Shown piece by piece: positions 1 to 10,200 of a DNA stretch of 24,307 nucleotides; the stretch's first letter is position 1; the number at the start of each line of letters is the position of its first letter. The notes under the pieces were generated by a model. That model was not told the DNA's origin. It saw only the letters and a list, made by a program, of their open reading frames with translations, and made no database searches. The position numbers were made by a program, and so were the translations under genes. This DNA is from Collodictyon triciliatum (Eukaryota > CRuMs): the NCBI GenBank assembly GCA_043381765.1, contig JBHJMP010001088.1, positions 1 to 24,307 of the forward strand, in the 5' to 3' direction.

Positions 1-156
1 CTCTTTTTTATCTCTCTTTTTATCTCTCTTTTTTCTCTTTTCTCTCCACTTTTTAAAAGAAAAAAGAGCATATGTGCCATGGTGCGCTGTGTTATCTGCC
101 CGCTGCCATACATCCTATTTTTCCTCATCCGCATTTACCCGCCTCTGCACCAACAG
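1..156 (+). other. 3' part of a golgin intron (window edge)
   Basis: This pyrimidine-rich stretch begins with repeated T/CT runs. It ends in a C/T-rich tract followed by AG at 155-156, which fits the 3' end of an intron of the plus-strand golgin gene. The frame at 79-156 is open, but the peptide it encodes does not look like the coiled coil that follows. An exon extending further left cannot be fully excluded. Confidence 0.55.
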
Positions 157-748
157 CTGATTGACGCGGTTGCCGTGCACGAAGAGCGCGAATCGGCCCT
201 CCTGGTACAAGAACACCGGCTGCGCAATGAAATCGAGAATCTCAAGCGAGCAAAGAGGCGCGAGGATGTACCCATGGAGTATTTGAAAAACATCATGATA
301 AAATACCTGCAAACCGACGATATTGAGGTAGATAATCCCATCCCATCCCATCCCATCTCAGAAGAAAACGCACCATATCACCACGCTAAATACGACCAAT
401 TCCCAACCAGGCTCTCCTCCCGGTCCTTTCCACGCTGCTTCAATTCTCGCCGGATGAAATCACCCGCATCCGAAAGTCACGGACAACCCGCTCTGTACGC
501 GTCGCTCCTTTTTTTTCTTTTTCTTTTTCTTTTTCTTTTTCTTTTTCTTTTTCTTTTTCTTTTTCTTTTTCTTTTTCTTTTTCTTTTTCTTTTTCTTTTT
601 CTTTTTCTTTTCCATCCCCACATACGCTTGTGTTTGTGTGCGCGTGTACCTTATGCCGCTCCACAGAACGCAAGGGCACCGAACACCCTCCCCATAACCC
701 ACGCACCACCACTTGCAGGGCGCGTACTTCGGCTGGGCGGCCAAGTGA
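157..748 (+). CDS. GRIP-domain golgin, C-terminal three exons (5' end outside window)
   Basis: Three exons join in frame: 157-327, 411-494 and 719-748 (TGA). The first encodes a charged coiled coil (EERESALLVQEHRLRNEIEN) and then the start of a GRIP domain (MEYLKNIMIKYL). The second completes it (LLPVLSTLLQFSPDEITRIRK). The third is a nine-residue tail, GAYFGWAAK. Junctions are GAG|GTAGAT..CCAG and TCT|GTACGC..TTGCAG, both phase 0. GRIP domains bind Arl1-GTP and tether long coiled-coil golgins to the trans-Golgi; the conserved Tyr of the YLKN motif is present. Only about the last 95 residues are visible, so the particular golgin cannot be named. It converges on HSP90. The GRIP call is strong; the last small exon is inferred from splice signals and phase. 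Confidence 0.8.
507..611 (+). repeat. (CTTTTT)n microsatellite inside the last golgin intron
   Basis: Regular six-base units run for roughly 100 bp with almost no interruption. The repeat lies in the intron 495-718, between a GTACGC donor and a TTGCAG acceptor, and is pyrimidine-only on the sense strand. A five-base CCCAT repeat (338-357) sits in the preceding intron. Confidence 0.95.
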
Positions 749-1241
749 CCTGTGCAGAACTAGTCCCGACAGGAAATACAGATGGATGCGCCTCCGCCGT
801 CTCGCTTGCAGCGGACTCAGCGGCTGGTGTCTGGCGCTCACGCACGAGTTAAACTCTTTCGTTTTTGTCTCTGCACCCGCGCTTGTGTGTGTCTTGTCTT
901 GTTTCTTTTATTGGGCGTGTGGGCGGCGCAACAAGAGAGGGAGAGTTTTACAGAAGACTGAGCCCGCCGCATCGGCAGCAGCAAAAGGGGCCGAGTCTGC
1001 AGCTGCGTGTGTGTGAGTGTGGGGATGTGTTTGTGCTAGCCGCAAGGAAAACAAAGGGTGGGAAAGGAAGGGGAGGGAACGAAGAAGGAGGAATGATGAT
1101 GATGTGTGTGGAAAATTGCCGGAGACTCGGGACACGCGGACAGGCCAGGGCTGCGGGTGTCGGGCTGCTTGATTAGAAGCCGAGTGTGCGAATAAAGAGA
1201 GAAGCAGGAGAAGCGGGCGGGGAGGCGGGCGTGCGTGCGGC
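749..1241. other. Convergent 3' region of golgin and HSP90
   Basis: No gene is supported here. The stretch must hold both 3' UTRs. A plus-strand AATAAA lies at 1191-1196, only 46 bp from the HSP90 stop, and a minus-strand AATAAA (TTTATT on plus) at 907-912. If both are used, the two transcripts overlap by several hundred bases. Short GT-rich and GAT-repeat runs (for example 1092-1106) are present. Confidence 0.5.
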
Positions 1242-3704
1242 TTAGTCGACCTCCTCCATCTTGGACTCGGCAGACTCGTCCTCGAGGGCCGGGACGTCGT
1301 CGTCGGCGGCGGAGGCGGAGGCGGATGCGGCGGCCGAGTCTGCAGATTCCGGGGCGTCGTCCTCGTCGATGCTGAGGCCGAGCTTGATCATGCGGTGGAT
1401 GCGGCCGGCAAAGTTTGCGGGCTCGTCGAGCGAGAAGCCGGAGGTGAGGAGGGCCGTGTCGTAGAGCAGCCAGACGAGGTCCTTGACGGTCTTGTCGTTC
1501 TTGTCGGCCTCGGCCTTCCTGCGCAGCGACGCCACAATGGGGTTGCGCGGGTTGATCACGAGGACGCAGGGCGAGTCCACAATGCGCTGCCCAATCACCA
1601 CCTTCTCCACCTTGTCGCCCAGGATGTCCTTGATCACCTTCGTCAGCCCCTCGAACGACGCCTTCTCCTCCTCCTTGCGCTTCTTCTCCTCCTCGTCCTC
1701 GTCCTCCAGGTCCAGACCCTCCTTCGTCACGCACACGAGCTTCTTGCCGTCAAACTCCTTCAGCTGCTGCACCGCGTACTCGTCGATCGGGTCCACCATG
1801 AACAGCACCTCGATGTCTCGCTTCTTGAACGCCTCCAGGAACGGCGAGTTGGCCACGGCCGCCTTCGACTCTCCCGTGATGTAGTAGATGCTCTTCTGGC
1901 TGGCCTTCATTCCTGTCACGTAGTCCTTCAGGCTTGTCACCTCCTCGCCTGACTTGGTGGACTGGTAGCTGTGCGTGGTAGAGTAGGGTAGGGGTCGTGA
2001 GTTTCCCTCCTCGGCATCCGGGCAGTTATAGAGTGAGGCTGGCAGATAAAGAGGAATGAGGAAGAGGAGGGGTTCGCTTACCGGAGGAACTCAGCGAGCT
2101 TGGCGCGGTTCTGAGAGTCTTCGTGGATACCGAGCTTCAGGTTCTTGGAGAAGTTTTCGTAGAACTTCTTGAAGTCCTCCTTGTTCTCGGCGACCTCGGC
2201 GAAGAGCTCTAGGCACTTCTTGATGATGTTCTTGCGGATGACCTTGAGGATCTTGTTCTGCTGCAGGGTCTCACGCGAGATGTTGAGGGGCAGGTCTTCC
2301 GAGTCAACGATACCCTTGACGAAGCTCAGGTACTCGGGGATCAGCTCCTCGCAGTTGTCCATGATGAAGACGCGGCGGACATACAGCTTGATGTTGTTGG
2401 CCTTCTTGCGGGGCTCGAACATGTCGAAGGGGCTGCGGCGGGGCACAAAGAGGATGGACTTGAACTCCAGCTGGCCTTCCACAGAGAAGTGCTTGACTGC
2501 GAGGTGCTCCTCCCAGTCGTTGGAGATGGCCTTGTAGAAGGCAGCGTACTCCTCCTTGGTCACCTCCTCGGGCTTGCGAGACCACAGGGGCTTCTGCTTG
2601 TTAAGGTGCTCAAACTCGTGGTGGACCTCCTTGATCTTCTTGGTGGACTTCTTCTGTAGAGGTTGAGGGAAAGCAGAGTTTGAGAGGTTTGGCATTGGGT
2701 GACGGGGAGTGCTTCCTATTATGCTACAGTTAACGGTGGGTATGCGAGGGTTGGGCAATGTTGTGCGAGTGCTCTACCTTCTCCTCAGACTCGTCCTCGA
2801 CCTTGGCCTCCTCGTCTTCCTTCTCCTCCTTGGCCTCCTCCTCCTCGACCTCCTTCTCGGTGGTTTTCTCGATCCAAAGGGAAATGGGGTAGTTGATGAA
2901 CTCGGAGTGCTTCTTGACGAGGTCTTTGAGGCGGCGCTCCTCAAGATACTCAAGCTGGTCCTCCTTCAGGTACAGGGTGATCTTTGTTCCGCGCTTCAGG
3001 GGCTCACCCTCGGTGTCGCGGCGGATGGTGAAGGAGCCTCCGGCCTCGGACTCCCAGACGTATCTGGAGGGATAGGAAAGAGTTGCAGTTGAGTAAGGTG
3101 CCGTACCAGAGGCTGTGGGGGACGAATCTGAAATGACCGTGGCTGTTAAAAGCAGAAGGCTGCGGGAATACTTACTGCTCGTCGTCGTTGTGCTTGGTGG
3201 TGACGACGACACGGTTGGCAGCGAGGTATGCTGAGTAGAAACCGACACCAAACTGACCGATCATGGAGACGTCCGCTCCGGCCTGGAGAGCCTCCATGAA
3301 GCCCTTTGTTCCGGACTTGGCGATGGTTCCCAGGCAGTTGACGAGGTCAGCCTTGGTCATGCCAATGCCAGAGTCGACAAGGTGGATGATGTTGTTGGCC
3401 TTGTCGGGGATGATTTGGATGTAGAGCTCGGGGTTGGCCTCAAGCTTGGACGAGTCGGTCAGAGACTCATAGCGGATCTTGTCCAGGGCCTGGTGGTCAG
3501 AGAGTCAGTGGTCAGAATCTGCTGGGGGTGAGGTAGCAGGTAGCTAAGACGGTTGTTAAGAGGGGCTGTGTTTGGACTTACGTCGGAGGCGTTGGAGATG
3601 AGCTCGCGCAGGAAGATCTCCTTGTTGGTGTAGAAGGTGTTGATGATCAAGCTCATCAGCTGGTTGATTTCAGCCTGGAAGGCAAAGGTCTCGACGTCGG
3701 ACAT
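1242..3704 (-). CDS. HSP90: Cytosolic heat-shock protein 90 with a ~35-residue C-terminal-domain gap
   Basis: Five exons (3582-3704, 3176-3489, 2778-3063, 2082-2653, 1242-1968) join in frame to give 673 aa. HSP90 is the ATP-dependent dimeric chaperone of the cytosol. The N-domain carries the ATP-binding residues E34 and N38 ([10 protein letters not shown]), DSGIGM and [12 protein letters not shown] short acidic linker follows, then the middle domain with the catalytic-loop Arg ([12 protein letters not shown]). It ends in MEEVD, the docking site for TPR co-chaperones. Introns are 92-124 bp with GTAAG/GTAGAG donors. The oddity is residue 569/570 (position 1556/1557): [10 protein letters not shown] runs straight into [11 protein letters not shown], so the conserved GW-ANMERIMKAQALR helix and nearby residues (about 35 aa) are absent within one continuous exon, with the frame kept. 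The last exon is markedly more GC-rich than the others. ATG 3702-3704 is the family's usual start. Confidence 0.95.
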
Positions 3705-3931
3705 GGCGGGTTTGGGTCTGGTTGCTTGGTCTTGGTTGGTCTGCAGGCAAAGGTGTTTTCGTTAGTGCGCGAATGTTGTGGGTTCTCTAACGTGTCCTCG
3801 CTTTCCACGATGCTCCCTTGAGTGCTTGTGAATGCCCGTGGGCGGTAGAAACGCAGGCGACTGCAGCGAAGGGCGAGGAAGGGCACAAAGGCTTGAGTTA
3901 AATATGAGGTTGTGTGGCCGAAAGCTGGCTA
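3705..3931 (-). promoter_or_regulatory. HSP90 leader and core promoter (TATA-like element 3898-3905)
   Basis: On the minus strand an ATATTTAA element (3898-3905) lies just downstream of the proximal heat-shock element. It would place transcription start near 3865-3875. The leader holds CTAAC and then CACCTTTGCCTGCAG (ending at 3742-3756), which resembles a branch point and 3' splice site, so a small 5'-UTR intron is possible. I could not fix its donor. Confidence 0.5.
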
Positions 3932-3954
3932 GAAGCTTGCAGAATGTTCTGGAG
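3932..3954. promoter_or_regulatory. Heat-shock element, proximal to HSP90
   Basis: Five alternating units at strict 5-bp spacing read GAA-gc-TTG-ca-GAA-tg-TTC-tg-GAG. Three are perfect and two carry one mismatch. This is the nGAAnnTTCn pattern bound by trimeric HSF. It sits about 27 bp upstream of the TATA-like box of HSP90. Confidence 0.8.
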
Positions 3955-4016
3955 TGCTCTGCTTCGTGTTTGTAGATTGCTTCTCCGAACGCAGATTCAT
4001 TCATGGAGGCTGTGCA

Positions 4017-4065
4017 GAACATTCGGCTATCTGGGTGTGAGGGAACTTTCTCGAGTTTTCTAGAA
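4017..4065. promoter_or_regulatory. Distal heat-shock elements between HSP90 and DCP2
   Basis: Positions 4043-4065 read GAA-ct-TTC-tc-GAG-tt-TTC-ta-GAA: five units at exact spacing with a single mismatch. A minimal GAAcaTTC pair lies at 4017-4024. The cluster is about 340 bp from the HSP90 ATG and 260 bp from the DCP2 ATG, so it could act on either divergent gene. Confidence 0.8.
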
Positions 4066-4326
4066 ACAGAATCATGTATCGTACCCCACTCTCAGCACCT
4101 GCTTTACCAAATCTTGAATTTGAACAGAAGTAGATATATTGTGTTTAAATTTATCATATGATTATTAGTTATGTTCTTATAGGGCATATAATGTTTTACA
4201 TCGGGTCAATAAATAATTATCATTATAATTTCCGTTAATAGAAGAAAGCCAGGGTTTGTTTGCCATCGCGATCTGCTTCGGAGACCAAAGCGATGAACGC
4301 AGGTGATCAGAACTCTAAGCGCGAAG
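4066..4326. other. AT-rich DCP2 5' region
   Basis: No gene is seen. AT-rich sequence (about 4120-4240) precedes the DCP2 start. An upstream ATG at 4294 opens a short out-of-frame reading frame that overlaps the DCP2 ATG and would end at the TGA in GGATGATC. It would act as an overlapping uORF if the leader includes it. Confidence 0.35.
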
Positions 4327-6456
4327 ATGAACGTCGACCAGGCCTTGGATGATCTGTGCTGGTGAGTTCAAAAGTTTACATGTCGAAATCCTTATGCATT
4401 CTGGGGAAAGAAAATGAATAAGATCGTGTTTGGTGACACCCCAACCGCTCTCCGTAACGGCCACCCGACTACACTCCCAACAGCAGATTCATTGTGAACC
4501 TACCAGAGAAAGAACTGAACAACACAGACCGAATCCTTGTTCATGTATGAAACCCCTACCGGCAAACTTTGCTTGAGAATTTTGGTGTCGTCTTCTTCTT
4601 GTTCTTTTTCTTTTCTTTTCTTTTCTTGACTTGTCCCGGTGCCAAACTCAGTTTGCATCCCCCTTGTGAACACCTCTGGCAATTGCTTCAGTTTTGCACG
4701 CTTTGTTGCGCCTCATCAATCTAAAAACTCCATTCCAAGAGGTCTTGGTCGCCATTTCTATCTCACACAAATACATCTGAATACCCTCCTATGACGCAAG
4801 GCAGAGCAAGCATACTGGTTCTATGATGATTTCTACTATCCAAAAAGGAAGGATCTCCCGAAGCTAGACCAAGAGACATTCAGCAGATTACGTAAATGCT
4901 TCGCTCGTTTATGATACTGAAAGAAATATAGAATAAATGCATCACAATATTCTATATCGCAATTAAGATAAAATATCCAATAACTCTGTTCATAGTGCTT
5001 GCTAGGATACCCATTTTTGAGGATGTGGTAAAGTCCTTCCCCCAAATCTATTCGCATTTCCAAAAGTACAAAATACAGATCCCAGTATACGGAGCGATTA
5101 TTTTGAATGACACACTTGATAAGGTTGCCTCCCGTCGCGACTCTATACATGAAATTATGCATTATTTTCTAATAGCTGTCCTCTTCCAATCTTGAACTCG
5201 TTTCTAGGATGAGTAATTCACTACAGGTTGGCTTTATATTATCTAGATTCTTATGGTGCAGAACTTTTCAATGCGGCTGATGTGGGGGTTCCCAAAGGGA
5301 AAAATGGATGAAGGAGAGAGTGAGATTGAGTGCGCTTGTCGTGAGGTATTTATAAATAATGAAGGATGTAACATACATTTCCGCGCTAATACCTTTCTAT
5401 TTCGGAACTTATGATCCCATTTTAGGTCTATGAAGAGACAAGCCTGGACATTCGAGAATACATTAACGCAGACCAGTACATAATGTATTCTCCTGGAAAA
5501 GGAAAGAAAATCAAACTTTTTATCGCAACTGATGTCCCCGAATCCATAGCCACAGCTCCTCTGACAAGAAAAGAAATACACGTTTGATTTATACTTGGAC
5601 ATCAGAAACTAACTTACCGATGCTTTTTTTTAAATTGACATAAAGAATGATTATATACCTGTCGATCAAATTCAATTTTTTTATTCAAGCCTATTTTCTT
5701 ATCAGGAGGTCAAATGGCACAACATTTCGTATCTGAGGCGATGCCTGGATAGTAGAAACCTGGAGCTCCCTCATTTTAACCGCATATATCCGTAATTTTT
5801 GTAATCAAATTCAAAAATTTCTTCTTAATTCAGCTGTGATATCGATGTAAGTGTGATTCCACGCAACACAATGGTGTTGCTGATAGAGATTATATGACGA
5901 TGACAGGGGACTTCAAAAGTGGATAGAAGAAGAAATCATTCGACGAGAAAACAAGCCCACCCACGCAACACCGACAGTCTCACTGGTGATAACAACCATC
6001 CTTTCGTTCGTGCCTTGCATCTATGTCCATATTCAATTTCCATTAAAACTACGTGCGTCGGGTTGATAAACTTAATCAGGAGCCAGACGAGAGATTTATT
6101 ACCCACCATATGCCGTCTATTCAAGAATGTGGTCCGTGAAATAATCCATTCTTTGGGAAACGAATAGCAGAAAACATACACATTTTTTTAAAATTATTTT
6201 ATTTCGAGCGTTCTTGCACTGTTTTCTTTATACGCCAGGTTAGTGAATGATTTATCATTGCTTTCACATTCACTTGGAATCAACCACAGAAGTCTCTACC
6301 ACCGCCAAAGAGGAGGAACAGACACCGCCAGAACATCTGCCAGACACACAACCCCAGCCCCAGACACCTATCGCACTGAATCATTTCGATGTTAATTCAG
6401 GCTTCGTATTTTCAAGCTCAGCATTTATGGGCATCTTCGGAAGCGGCAGTTCTTGA
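4327..6456 (+). CDS. DCP2: mRNA-decapping enzyme 2 (DCP2, Nudix hydrolase)
   Basis: DCP2 removes the m7G cap from mRNA, releasing m7GDP, in cytoplasmic mRNA decay with DCP1. Exons 4327-4361, 4484-4544, 4801-4891, 4996-5123, 5247-5345, 5426-5581, 5706-5791 and 5907-5985 join in frame to 245 aa. The N-terminal regulatory domain shows LDDLCCRFIVNLP and AEQAYWFYDDF. Box A is YKIQIPVYGAIILN. The Nudix box spans an intron: GKMDEGESEIECACRE plus VYEETSLD, with all catalytic glutamates kept and the usual Gly of EETG replaced by Ser. Box B is KEIHEVKWHNISYLRR, followed by LQKWIEEEI. The tail is less certain: 6080-6131 and 6290-6456 keep frame (about 317 aa total) and end in a Pro/Gln/Glu-rich segment with FVFSSSAFMGIF, possibly the family's C-terminal FxF-type motif. 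Exon 8 might instead run to 6052. Several donors are weak (GTTGCC, GTTTGA). Confidence 0.88.
4590..4627 (+). repeat. Pyrimidine repeat (TTCTT / TTTTC) in DCP2 intron 2
   Basis: A C/T-only run with TTTTC units lies in the 256-bp intron 4545-4800. It is pyrimidine-rich on the sense strand, like the other intronic repeats in this window. Confidence 0.8.
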
Positions 6457-7249
6457 TTCTGGTGCACAAACATGCAGACATAGCAATAACACAACCTCCT
6501 TTTCAGACTTTGCAAAGAAGAATAATAACAACAACAATAAAGCCTTCAAAAAAACGCCGTACTGAAGTTGGTATCATGCTCACAACTCTGGTGAGCCTAG
6601 TTTGCAACCTATCTTTTCAGCCTCATATCCTCCTTCTACCCTCCGTCGCTTGCGCCTGCCGACCAACCCGCCCATCACGCTTCCGTTATCTTCGATTACT
6701 TGTGGGTGCATGTCGATACTCCTATAACGCTTTTTTTCAGCGAAAGAAATCAAAACATTGATCACCGATTCCTGATCATCACCCAAACTTTGCGCAGCGA
6801 GAAGCGCACGAGTCGTTGGCTTGCACTAATGTGAGTGGCTGCACTCAAGCCATGTCAGGATGGTCGGTTGTTTACGACAAAGCAAAAGAGAGGGTTTCTA
6901 TCCATATTCTTTTTCTCTCTGCTTGAAACTTCATGCGCAGAAATGTGGGGTTTTTTTTCTTCTTTCATAGCTTGCGAAGCGCGCTGGTTTGAGACTCTTT
7001 TTCTTTTTCTTTTTTTACATATATCTTCTTCCCCTTTCCAATCTTCACAAAGACTGTATGACTGTAATTGATAAGCAAAGTCGCAACAGCAGCAAACACT
7101 CGAGCAAGCGTCGTACCTTCAGCCCCTCCTCTTCATCGTCCTCCTCTAATTTTCTTTGCCATCCACGCGTGACTGTAAACAGCTAAGTAACCAGTCATTA
7201 GGCATTAGTTTACACAAGAACAGGAACCAGGAAGCTACAGAACGAATCA
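6457..7249. other. DCP2-BBS2 intergenic region
   Basis: No convincing gene is seen. A plus-strand AATAAA at 6536-6541, 80 bp after the DCP2 stop, is the best poly(A) signal. Splice-like CTTTTCAG sites at about 6500-6506 and 6612-6619 leave open extra DCP2 terminal exons (an Asn/Lys-rich tail ending near 6563 is one). The rest is T/C-rich, probably including the BBS2 promoter. I found no clear X-box (RFX site). Confidence 0.4.
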
Positions 7250-10200
7250 ATGCTACTGCCAGCTTTTCAGCTCAAACTTAACCACGACATTCTTCTTGGC
7301 CTCGCCACTGTTGGAAAATGTCTCGTTTTTTTAAAATTACTTTCACTATCTGCTATAGAAGAGCGCTTTCTCTCTTTTATTACAATAATATATATATATC
7401 GCTTTAACCAAGCCTATAAACACCATACCAAAAAGAACTGGACTGTTTGCATAAGATGAACACCATATTCAAAACTGTCTGTAATATGGGTTCATTCAAA
7501 GTGCTTTATCACCCACTCATTTGATTTTACATCTTACAGACGACGGAAAACACCCATGTCTTACATGTGGTACAAATGCTGGAAAAGTGAGCCTGTTTTA
7601 TCATTGTATTTATTTGGATGACAGAATGATGTTCTCGAGTTATGTTACCTTATTCTTAAACCCAAAGTGCATTATTATAGGTCTTCATCCACAACCCACA
7701 CGCACGAAAGACAGAGCCAGGGAGTGAAATCCGTTTTCTTAACATCAACCAGAAAATCACATCAATCCGGGCGGGTTCGATTACTCCTGTACATAGACGA
7801 GATGCTTTGTTTGTCGGCTCACATACTAGCATCCTTGCGTAAGTGTTTAATACGTACCGTGAGTGCAAAAACTTCTATTTCCACCACTTGATGTAAACAC
7901 GAGATCAGCGAGCTCAGTAATAAAGTATGCCTTTTTTTCCAATACTCAGATATGATGTCGAAAACAATACGGATATTTTCTACCGCGACGTGGCTGATGG
8001 CGTGAACGCTATTGCCATTGGGCGTGTAAGGGAAGAGGAAATGCCATATGCGGTAGTTGGAGGAAATTGTTCGATTCTGGTACATACATTCATATTTTAT
8101 CGTCATGGCAAAATGATGGATATTGCATGAAGCATACACCACTGTATCGGTCCATTGGAAGAAATCATGACATATATAAACCTTGAATACACATTTCTAT
8201 CGATTCATATGATTATTTTGAATAGGGGTTCAATAGCGAGGGTGATGAGTCATATTGGACAGTCACAGGGGACAATGTTACATCCATGCTTATGTGCGAT
8301 ATCAACGAAGTAAATTTAATCCCTTGACATTAGACTCAATATGAATACACATTTATTTTTGCATGTTAACCTGGCTTGGAAATCATTTCACCGGCGCATT
8401 CTTTCTTATCACCCATTTGTATGAATGAATATTCTAGGATGGACGAACTGAGTTAATGGTTGGATCTGAAGATTGCGATATTAGGGTTTTTCAAGGCGAA
8501 GAAGTTGTTGCTGAGTACACCGAATCTGACAAAGTCATAGGATTGACGCATTTACGTGGGCCTAAATTCGGGTTCTCTTTTCGCAACTATTTTTATTCTA
8601 ATATATTTTGGGCTATTATGGCATGGAACGCCACATTGAAAGTTTAAGCATAATTACGTTTCAAGGTACGCTCTTGGAAACGGCACTGTTGGTGTCTATA
8701 ACAAGACAAAAAGATCATGGAGAAATAAAACGAAGAGCACCGTGAATGCCATCGAGAGGTATTCCTCATTTAAGAATTCATGTTTATTTACACATTGTTA
8801 GGATTGCTATCTTTCGTTTGCTTTTATAATGAACGTAAGTTTGTTAATCTTGTTTCACCTTTTCAAAGCTATGACATTGATGCCGACGGACTACCTGAGC
8901 TCGTTTCAGGATGGGAAAGCGGAAAAGTACAATGTTTAATTTAATTGTCATTCAAAAAAAACTCAAACTAAATTTTCTTTGTTTCAAACTTTAATATTTA
9001 GATTGAGATAAGGTCAGAGACTGGCGGTGAAGTTGTTTTCAAGGACCATTTTGGGTATTCTTTGATTGAAAAAATTACAATAAGAATTAATTTGCTTAAT
9101 CCATGTCATTAATCCAATGAATGCATATTTTCAAATTGAGAAAGTAAACACGCCCATTGACAAACCTTATATGTAATCTCAACTTATATTAGCTCATCAA
9201 TATCGGCCATTGTGAAGGCAGATTACCGTATGGACGGAAAGGAAGAAATTATCTGCTGCTCTCAGGATGGAGAAGGTTAATATTATTTCATGAAAATCAG
9301 TTTTTTTTTTTTTTGAGGGCTAATAGAAAATAGAACCTCCCAAAGGCTTCTTTCTTTCCTTTTATACCAACATATGGTTGCATCCATGTTATCGATACCG
9401 GAACCTTATAGTCCGAGGCTATCTTCCACGCGAAGCTGGACATATTCCAACTACCCGAGCAGGCGAAAAAACCGTCGAAGAAGAAATGTTCCAAGAATTG
9501 GCACAAAAGAAACAGGCAAGTGAATGATTGCAAATTTTATTATGAACCCATTACAACGTGTCTTTCTTTTATTGAAGGAACATACTCATGAAGGATTTGC
9601 TGCGAGAAATCAGCCTCCTCGAAGAGTCACTCTCCGGGGAAGACCCTCGGAAACGAAGTCACTTCAGCCATGTCACAGAATCAGGAGAACAATTTGTTGG
9701 CGTCCAAACGGCAAATATCCTTCCAGCATCTACTAGGTATATTCAGATCAAAACAAGGATGAAATCGAGGATTAAAAGCCTGGCATTCTCTTACACGCTT
9801 CAAAATGTCTTCTTCCTGCAGAATCGTCAGTAGACTTCAGTTCAACCCTTCAAAGAAAACCATCGAATTGTGTTTAATCTCGGAAGAGGCTACTGCTGTA
9901 ATTCATTCTGCCATCCTATTTGCAGAGCAAATGTTTGAGGGTGAAAGCTACTTTATGTAAGAGACCAACAACATTACCTTTTACATTTTACTTCCAATTA
10001 GTAGAGCCGAATTTATTTCACATTTTCTGTGAAAAGTTTATATCCTTCTGATTCTGTCTCTCCCTTCGAAATTCCTCTCACAATGCATAATTCAGTCACC
10101 CAAAAACACCCTCTGGAGAAGTCAGAATCCCAATATCACCGCCAAAGGACGTCACTGTCTCGATTAACATTAAAGCGATTGTAGGGACACCCGTTAGGTA

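Noticed and set aside
4836-5162. 108-codon minus-strand frame
   Set aside because: Shadow of DCP2 exons 3-4, where the plus strand gives recognisable DCP2 sequence including box A.
5834-5846. 13-nt micro-exon in DCP2 (CTGTGATATCGAT between AG and GTAAGT)
   Set aside because: Including it shifts the frame away from LQKWIEEEI. Direct joining of 5791 to 5907 keeps the DCP2 sequence.
7769-7785. GGTTCGATTAC resembling a tRNA T-loop / B box
   Set aside because: It is part of a BBS2 exon with conserved coding context, and no cloverleaf surrounds it.
9714-9721. ATATCCTT, a second U12 donor candidate
   Set aside because: It lies inside BBS2 coding sequence (ANILPA). Similar strings at about 10039 and 14709 lie within introns that have good GT-AG boundaries.
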